This document shows, piece by piece, positions 5,824 to 10,497 of a stretch of 10,497 nucleotides of DNA; within the stretch, counting starts at the first letter, position 1, and each line of letters opens with the position of its first letter. The position numbers and the translations under genes were made by a program. The stretch comes from Thermoplasmatota archaeon (lineage in GTDB: Archaea > Thermoplasmatota > E2 > DHVEG-1): positions 1 through 10,497 of the forward strand of contig JAUWOO010000054.1 in the NCBI GenBank assembly GCA_030612095.1, in the 5' to 3' direction. Below the pieces are notes generated by a model. That model did not search any database, was not told the DNA's origin, and worked only from the letters and a program-made list of their open reading frames with translations.

Positions 5824-8505
5824 ATGAATCAAAAAAAATGTGCGCTTCTCGCAACCCTGTTATTGTTGCCATGTCTAACAGGTTGTCTTGAGAAACCTGA
5901 AGAAACAAAAAGTTTTGACATAGAGCCAGTAGAACCTTTCAACATAATGACGAAGTTTGATTTAGAAACAATTGAAAAGATGCACTCTCAGCGACTGCAA
6001 GGTGCCATGCCCATTACAGTTAGTGAAGATAATCCCTTTCATGCAGTAATTGCCACTCCGGTCTCACTATACTATAATCATACCAAGCAATATGTTCAAC
6101 CACTTCTAGTTCAAGATATGGAAAAACCATCCAAGGCAATCACTGGATTTAAAGATATTTATTCTGCTTCATACAATAAAATAGAAACTAATTCGCCAGA
6201 AGAAATTTCAATAGAATTGAGTAGCATTTGGAAAACATCTGATGCTGCATTGATTATTGAAAATAGTCAAGATGGGTATGAAATGGGCATAATTGCTGCT
6301 CCACTGGCAAGTTATCTCAATATTCCAATATTTGTGACAGATGATGTCAAAAACATAGAAGCTCAACTGGAAAGCCTTAGTGTGAATTATACATTTATTT
6401 GTGGAAATTTACAAGCATATGGAAAAACCCACAAATTTGAAAATATTGAAGAGATAAATAATCTGCTTATACGTTTTATCAACGAGCGATTTGGGGGAGT
6501 AGATTATGTTACCATTTCCAATCCCCTTGATATAACAGATGTTACTGTGATAAACGAAGTTCACTATGAATTTGAAGATAAGACATCCTCAACTGTTATT
6601 CTTCCAGCTCAATGGATAAACGCATTAATCAAAGGATCCTCAAAATCTCACATTTTTACTGTTCCAAGATATAAATATGCTCGAGTAAAAATAGATCTGA
6701 TCAATAAAAATTCCGAACATGTTAGCGAGCTTGGTGATGAAGTCATGCTTGTTATTAAAGATCCTGATGGGAAAACGTGGATGTATACATCTACACAGGC
6801 AGGGATACCTGAAATCCAAAATGGAGATATTGTTGAAGATAGAGTTCACTCTGAAACTATCATATATAGCAAACCTGGAGATTACACGGCACAAGTTATC
6901 GGAAAATGGTTTTCAAGCATAGATGGAGAATATAAACTAGAGATTACAGTTGAAGAAATAGATAATCCTGTGCAACCGTTAATGAATAATCTATCATCAT
7001 TATCTCCTTATCTAACGGCGTATTATAAAGGAATTATTTTTGCAAATAATAGCTTCGCGTTTGCTGGAGATGAAACAATTAGTGTCGAAGGAATTGTTTA
7101 TCCAGCGGGAAATGGACGATTGATATCGCATTGTAATAAGCATGTTTTAGCTATACATAAACAGCTTAATGATTTACTGGCCAAAATCGCTGATATTCCA
7201 ACTGATGAATCAAAATTATTGCAAGACCATTACATCAAAAATCCAATTCACATTGCAATACTTGGAGATACAACAATGGTACCAATGTTTTACTATTCAT
7301 CAAACCATAGCCACGGAAATTTGGCTATTAAGGGCTTCGGACTTCCAAATGATTTTATCTACGGCAACATTGATCCAGATTTCTACAATTTGGAAAACGA
7401 TGAATTTACTGATTATCCATTTATGGAAAATGCGGTTGGAAGGATTGTCTCATGGAGTGTTGAAGACTGCTCGGCGTTAATTGCAAGAACACTATTTTAT
7501 CACGAGATTATAGAAAAACTTGGCCCCTGGAAGGATACAGCGACCGTTCAAACCTGTGCAAGTATGGAATCACGATTTCTACCAATTATAAGCCCTATAT
7601 TAAATGCAATGATGGAACTGCCAAAAGAAGAAGCGACAAAATGGCCATCAGGTGAAACATTTTTTGTAAATTTAAAACTCTCTGAGAACATGGAAAAAGG
7701 AGGATATGACGTTAAAAATTCATTTTTAACTGCTTCACAAAGAGAAGGATTTAAGGATTTAGCAAAATATTCGAAACGGTCTCAAATTCTCTTCCCACGA
7801 CTTATTGAGCGCATTAGCGGAGAACGAATTGTAAAAGGTGGAGATTATCAGCAAAATAGCAACTTCATATATGCTATGGGGCATGGAATGTACTATTTAT
7901 GTGAAATGGGGGACCTCATACTTGATTCAAGAGGTTTACCACCGATATCATGGCTTTCTAGACCATTTAACTCAAAGGGGATGAGAAGTGGTTTGTCCAT
8001 GCATGGAGCATACACAGTAAGACATGTTGAAAACATGGAATTTGGACCAAGCACAATGTTCCTTCAAAGCTGCATCACTGGCAGAATAGACGGGTTATTG
8101 CCCGAGAACTGTTTGACTCAGGCGTATCTACACTCTGGCGTTAATGCAATTGTTGCACCAACTCGACATCAAGGCATAGTTTTTCCAGGAATAAGGCCAG
8201 GAGAATTCATTAAAACATTATTAAATTATACTGTAAAAAAAGAATATCCAAACCTTCATTTTGGATCACTAATCGCAGAGGATTACATGTTAAACCTGAT
8301 AAATAATGATTCTACCGTTGGCATGGCTTTCAGAAACGCTAAAAATAGCTATCTTCCTAAAGATGCTGAATTTAGTTTCAGAATGGGTTCTATGCTCGAT
8401 ACAAAAAAAGATACAAACATGGATATAAAAAATTCATGTCATAGAGTTTTTACTTTGTATGGAGACCCTGCTTTCAATCCTTATCAGCCGATAAACAATT
8501 CTTGA
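5824..8505 (+). CDS. Secreted lipoprotein peptidase of family C25 (gingipain-like, caspase fold)
   Basis: A large exported protein of 893 residues. Residues 1-21 form a lipoprotein signal (lysines, Leu-rich core, lipobox LTGC with Cys21), so it should be lipid-anchored outside the cell. Residues about 150-240 are an alpha/beta region with repeated GIIAAPLASYLNIPIFVTDD-type sequence. Residues about 272-378 form a beta-sandwich of PPC type. The C-terminal part (about 470-885) matches the C25 peptidase fold: AILGDTTMVP, AVGRIVS, then YAMGHG with the candidate catalytic His687, FLQSCITG with the candidate nucleophile Cys750, GVNAIVAPTR, and a closing LYGDPAFNPY. The ATG at 5824 is preferred over an upstream in-frame start because it gives the signal peptide and follows GGGGGAG. 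It is a probable extracellular endopeptidase; Arg/Lys or other specificity cannot be told. It ends 2 nt from the convergent gene. Confidence 0.82.
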   Translation: MNQKKCALLATLLLLPCLTGCLEKPEETKSFDIEPVEPFNIMTKFDLETIEKMHSQRLQGAMPITVSEDNPFHAVIATPVSLYYNHTKQYVQPLLVQDMEKPSKAITGFKDIYSASYNKIETNSPEEISIELSSIWKTSDAALIIENSQDGYEMGIIAAPLASYLNIPIFVTDDVKNIEAQLESLSVNYTFICGNLQAYGKTHKFENIEEINNLLIRFINERFGGVDYVTISNPLDITDVTVINEVHYEFEDKTSSTVILPAQWINALIKGSSKSHIFTVPRYKYARVKIDLINKNSEHVSELGDEVMLVIKDPDGKTWMYTSTQAGIPEIQNGDIVEDRVHSETIIYSKPGDYTAQVIGKWFSSIDGEYKLEITVEEIDNPVQPLMNNLSSLSPYLTAYYKGIIFANNSFAFAGDETISVEGIVYPAGNGRLISHCNKHVLAIHKQLNDLLAKIADIPTDESKLLQDHYIKNPIHIAILGDTTMVPMFYYSSNHSHGNLAIKGFGLPNDFIYGNIDPDFYNLENDEFTDYPFMENAVGRIVSWSVEDCSALIARTLFYHEIIEKLGPWKDTATVQTCASMESRFLPIISPILNAMMELPKEEATKWPSGETFFVNLKLSENMEKGGYDVKNSFLTASQREGFKDLAKYSKRSQILFPRLIERISGERIVKGGDYQQNSNFIYAMGHGMYYLCEMGDLILDSRGLPPISWLSRPFNSKGMRSGLSMHGAYTVRHVENMEFGPSTMFLQSCITGRIDGLLPENCLTQAYLHSGVNAIVAPTRHQGIVFPGIRPGEFIKTLLNYTVKKEYPNLHFGSLIAEDYMLNLINNDSTVGMAFRNAKNSYLPKDAEFSFRMGSMLDTKKDTNMDIKNSCHRVFTLYGDPAFNPYQPINNS

Positions 8506-8507
8506 TT

Positions 8508-9986
8508 TTACAACAGAACCGCAATAACATCAATACTGGCACTTGAGGTTTTCCCCTCATCATCATAGGCCGTAACCGTTATCGTATGTCTTCGAACAAG
8601 ATGTTTGATAAATGCCACTTTTCTAAACGTCCATTCATAGGGCTCCTGGGTGACTGTTTCTTTAAGGTTTTCATCGATGTAAAACTCAACTTTTTCTATT
8701 GCGGAATCATCTGATGCATAGGCCTTTACGGTTGTCCTGCCAATAAGAATCGTATTCTTCTGGAATGGCGTCGTTAGTCTTGCATTACCAAACATATTTA
8801 TCATCAGTTTCTTTGGATATTCAATGCCGACTTGTGGTGGAAGATTTTCGCCTTCAGTTAATTCTGTTGCAGCTGTAGCATCAGCATAATAGGCATCAAA
8901 AGGATGATAATGATTTGGATTAGATGGATTAGAATCCCTCTTGATTGGCTTTGAATTGAATATAACTGCTATTATCATAAGATTATCAGGGTCTAAATCT
9001 GAAGCGGGCCATTGTTTCGAATCAGAAATATTTTTCCCGGCAGGCATTGTAATATCCTTATCAATTATGTAATCCAGAAAACCAAAAGAATAAGGAACAC
9101 CATCATAGTTATACCAACGAGATATTTTTTCTGTTAGATATACTTTAAGTCTTCCTTCATATTTTTCATCTTCATTGTTTTCTATAAGCACGGTGGTTTC
9201 AAATTCTTCAGTTTTATTATCCCAGTTTGCATCGACCTCTATATGTAATTCAGGTACCTTCCTTGATGCAGCAGCAGAAGTTTTATCTTCAAAATCAGAT
9301 TTATCAAATTTGTTGTCTTCTGTTTCATCAAGAACGTAATACCCTCCATCGATATATGTTGTTGGAAAAGCATGAAGATTGTAGTCTTCATCTAGGCGCT
9401 GCTCAGCTTTATCATTTTCATCATAAACTATACTTACATAATAAAAACGATAGTCGCCTGATGAGTATATCTCATGTAAAATTTCTTCAGTGGCAGGGGA
9501 ATTTCTACTCCATCCTGCAGTACCCAGTTCAATAAAAACAGTGTGAAGATATTGTTGATTATTGTCGTTATCCTCATCGTCACCAGTTGTATCAATCTCT
9601 GTTGTAAAACTAAAAACTGAGCTAGCTGTTGAATCGCCGTTATCGTCCCAAGCTATGATTTTCCAGTAATACGTTGTCTCATAATCAAGTATTCCTGGAT
9701 CATATGTTGTTGCAGATTGCTTTGTTGCAACTTCTGGCGGTGGATTTACCGTTCCAAAGTATATATCATACGTTACAGTATTGCCATCTGGATCGCCGCT
9801 AGTCCAACTGAATGTAGTAGTAATACTTGCATCGATAGAGCCACTATTGGGGGAAAGAAAAACGGGTTCATTTGGTGGAGTATTATCATCTTCAACAAAT
9901 TCTGAGTACAGTAAATGCCCTAAAGGGACAATAAAAATCACAATGCCTAATACTAGGATGATTTTGAATGCCATTTCTCTATTCAT
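8508..9986 (-). CDS. Membrane-anchored surface protein: FnIII, degenerate thioredoxin-like and C-terminal Ig-like domains
   Basis: A 492-residue exported protein. Residues about 7-27 are one hydrophobic helix (signal anchor, no lipobox). Residues about 37-129 are a fibronectin-III-like domain (NTPPNEPVFLSP start, YYWKIIAWDDNGDST end). After an acidic linker (DDEDNDNN), residues 147-219 follow the thioredoxin-like pattern of archaeal secreted proteins: HTVFIELGTAGW, SGDYRFYYVSIVYD, then FPTTYIDGGYYV with the cis-proline Pro208. Where such proteins carry CxxC after the Trp, this one has Ser160-Arg-Asn-Ser163. Residues about 245-375 form a conserved beta-rich domain, and about 383-492 a terminal Ig-like domain. 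Thiol redox activity is therefore unlikely; binding or structural work is more plausible. The start at 9986 could instead be Met5 (9974). It is unrelated to nickel uptake as far as can be seen. Confidence 0.8.
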   Translation of the reverse strand: MNREMAFKIILVLGIVIFIVPLGHLLYSEFVEDDNTPPNEPVFLSPNSGSIDASITTTFSWTSGDPDGNTVTYDIYFGTVNPPPEVATKQSATTYDPGILDYETTYYWKIIAWDDNGDSTASSVFSFTTEIDTTGDDEDNDNNQQYLHTVFIELGTAGWSRNSPATEEILHEIYSSGDYRFYYVSIVYDENDKAEQRLDEDYNLHAFPTTYIDGGYYVLDETEDNKFDKSDFEDKTSAAASRKVPELHIEVDANWDNKTEEFETTVLIENNEDEKYEGRLKVYLTEKISRWYNYDGVPYSFGFLDYIIDKDITMPAGKNISDSKQWPASDLDPDNLMIIAVIFNSKPIKRDSNPSNPNHYHPFDAYYADATAATELTEGENLPPQVGIEYPKKLMINMFGNARLTTPFQKNTILIGRTTVKAYASDDSAIEKVEFYIDENLKETVTQEPYEWTFRKVAFIKHLVRRHTITVTAYDDEGKTSSASIDVIAVLL

Positions 9987-10011
9987 ATAACATCGAGTTA
10001 ATATATTCCTG

Positions 10012-10020
10012 TATATTTAA
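10012..10020 (-). promoter_or_regulatory. Putative TATA box for the FnIII/thioredoxin-like gene
   Basis: Read on the minus strand this is TTAAATATAC, centred about 30 nt before the ATG at 9986. An archaeal start site about 25 nt downstream would fall within a few nucleotides of the ATG, and no ribosome binding site is visible, so the message is probably leaderless. Confidence 0.5.
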
Positions 10021-10333
10021 ACATGATTATCATATCTTTAATATAATTATGAATAAATATGGTCAGTTATCAGATGGGGTGTGATGCTTCGTTTTTTTAA
10101 TCGGCTATATTATCAGACGACCTATTCAAAGCAGGATCCTTAAATCGAAACCATTATTTTAACAGGTTTTAACGTGGCCGACGGGAGATGGAAAGGTATT
10201 TTGAAAGAACATTTAGATAATAAATTCCGTGGATAAGATAGACGTTTAGTGACGAAAGGTTCCTCTAATTATGCAAAGATTTGGTGGGGGAAATGTTTTT
10301 CATAACATTATAAATTGTACAAGTCCTCTCTGA
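10021..10333. other. Non-coding gap with no recognised gene
   Basis: About 310 bp separate the promoter of the FnIII/thioredoxin-like gene from the 3' end of larC. No ORF of useful length is present on either strand. There is a T7 run at about 10093-10099. A very strong ribosome-binding-like GGTGGGGG (10283-10290) is followed by ATG at 10293, but the frame stops after six codons. A 20-codon frame from GTG starts near 10172 (MADGRWKGIL). I see no tRNA, CRISPR repeat or insertion-sequence ends. It may hold the decayed start of a lost gene or a small RNA. Confidence 0.4.
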
Positions 10334-10497
10334 TTAGATACGCACTTTCCTCTTTACTAATTCATACACATCTTTCAAAGGAATGCCGTTTTCGGTAGCT
10401 ATTTTCTTACACTCTTCATACTCTGGAGAAACCGTCATGATCTGATTTTTGCGTATCCCTATCTTGACTGTAACATCTCCATATTTTGTCTTAACTC
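10334..10497 (-). CDS. larC: LarC C-terminus (nickel-pincer cofactor biosynthesis, nickel insertion), partial
   Basis: The last 53 residues of a protein whose 5' part lies beyond the window edge; the stop is TAA (10334-10336 on the plus strand). The sequence TKYGDVTVKIGIR, then VSPEYEECKKIATENGIPLKDVYELV, matches the conserved end of the LarC/DUF111 family (pattern YG.V.VKV, PEYE.C, G.PL..VY). LarC is a cytoplasmic CTP-dependent cyclometallase that inserts nickel into the pyridinium bis-thiocarboxylate nucleotide to make the cofactor of lactate racemase and related LarA enzymes. It is a second nickel gene in this window, though separated from the importer by two secreted-protein genes. Only the tail is visible, so completeness and neighbours (larA, larB, larE) cannot be judged. 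Confidence 0.82.
   Translation of the reverse strand, partial: VKTKYGDVTVKIGIRKNQIMTVSPEYEECKKIATENGIPLKDVYELVKRKVRI

Noticed and set aside
1..10497. Search for CRISPR arrays, insertion-sequence ends, integrase genes, rRNA and defence-system genes.
   Set aside because: No regularly spaced repeats, transposase or integrase motifs, rRNA sequence or known defence domains were seen on either strand.

Overview
The window looks like a stretch of AT-rich archaeal chromosome. The evidence is TATA-type promoters (TTTATATA, TTTAAATA), short or absent mRNA leaders, purine-rich GGGGGA/GGAGG ribosome binding sites, an archease gene, an archaeal-type NikR, and large secreted proteins built from Ig-like modules. 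A secreted C25 (gingipain-like) peptidase next to an FnIII/thioredoxin-like surface protein fits uncultured Thermoplasmatota-type archaea, such as the marine benthic group D relatives. That placement is inference from gene content, not from a marker gene.

Layout. Positions 1-333 carry a short unrecognised ORF. Positions 509-925 encode archease, a cofactor of the RtcB RNA ligase. Positions about 1001-1090 are an unexplained GC-rich segment with a long-range inverted repeat and no ORF. A small DUF1858 protein (1142-1348, +) converges with the nickel-responsive repressor gene nikR (1357-1767, -). NikR is divergent from a compact five-gene nickel uptake operon (1893-5693, +) in the order nikK-nikM-nikL-nikQ-nikO. 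The last four genes overlap or nearly touch, and the divergent promoter region holds paired palindromic sequences suited to NikR binding. A lipoprotein C25-family cysteine peptidase follows (5824-8505, +). It converges, with a 2-nt gap, on a membrane-anchored FnIII/thioredoxin-fold/Ig-like protein (8508-9986, -). After about 310 bp of non-coding sequence the window ends inside the 3' end of a gene whose product matches the C-terminus of LarC, the nickel-inserting enzyme of nickel-pincer cofactor synthesis.

How the genes work together. NikK, NikM and NikL would present nickel at the outer face of the membrane. NikQ is the transmembrane coupling subunit and NikO the ATPase of this ECF-type importer. 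NikR, with its His/His/His/Cys nickel site intact, should shut the operon when nickel is sufficient. LarC at the far edge is a nickel consumer and suggests a wider nickel economy, although two secreted-protein genes separate it from the importer. The peptidase and the FnIII/thioredoxin-like protein are a separate extracellular theme, protein degradation and surface interaction.

Most of the window is well explained by known families. The points most worth following up are: a His placed at the predicted mature N-terminus of all three outward-facing nickel components; replacement of both catalytic cysteines by serine in the thioredoxin-like domain; the operator arrangement between nikR and nikK; and the GC-rich structured segment near 1001-1090.
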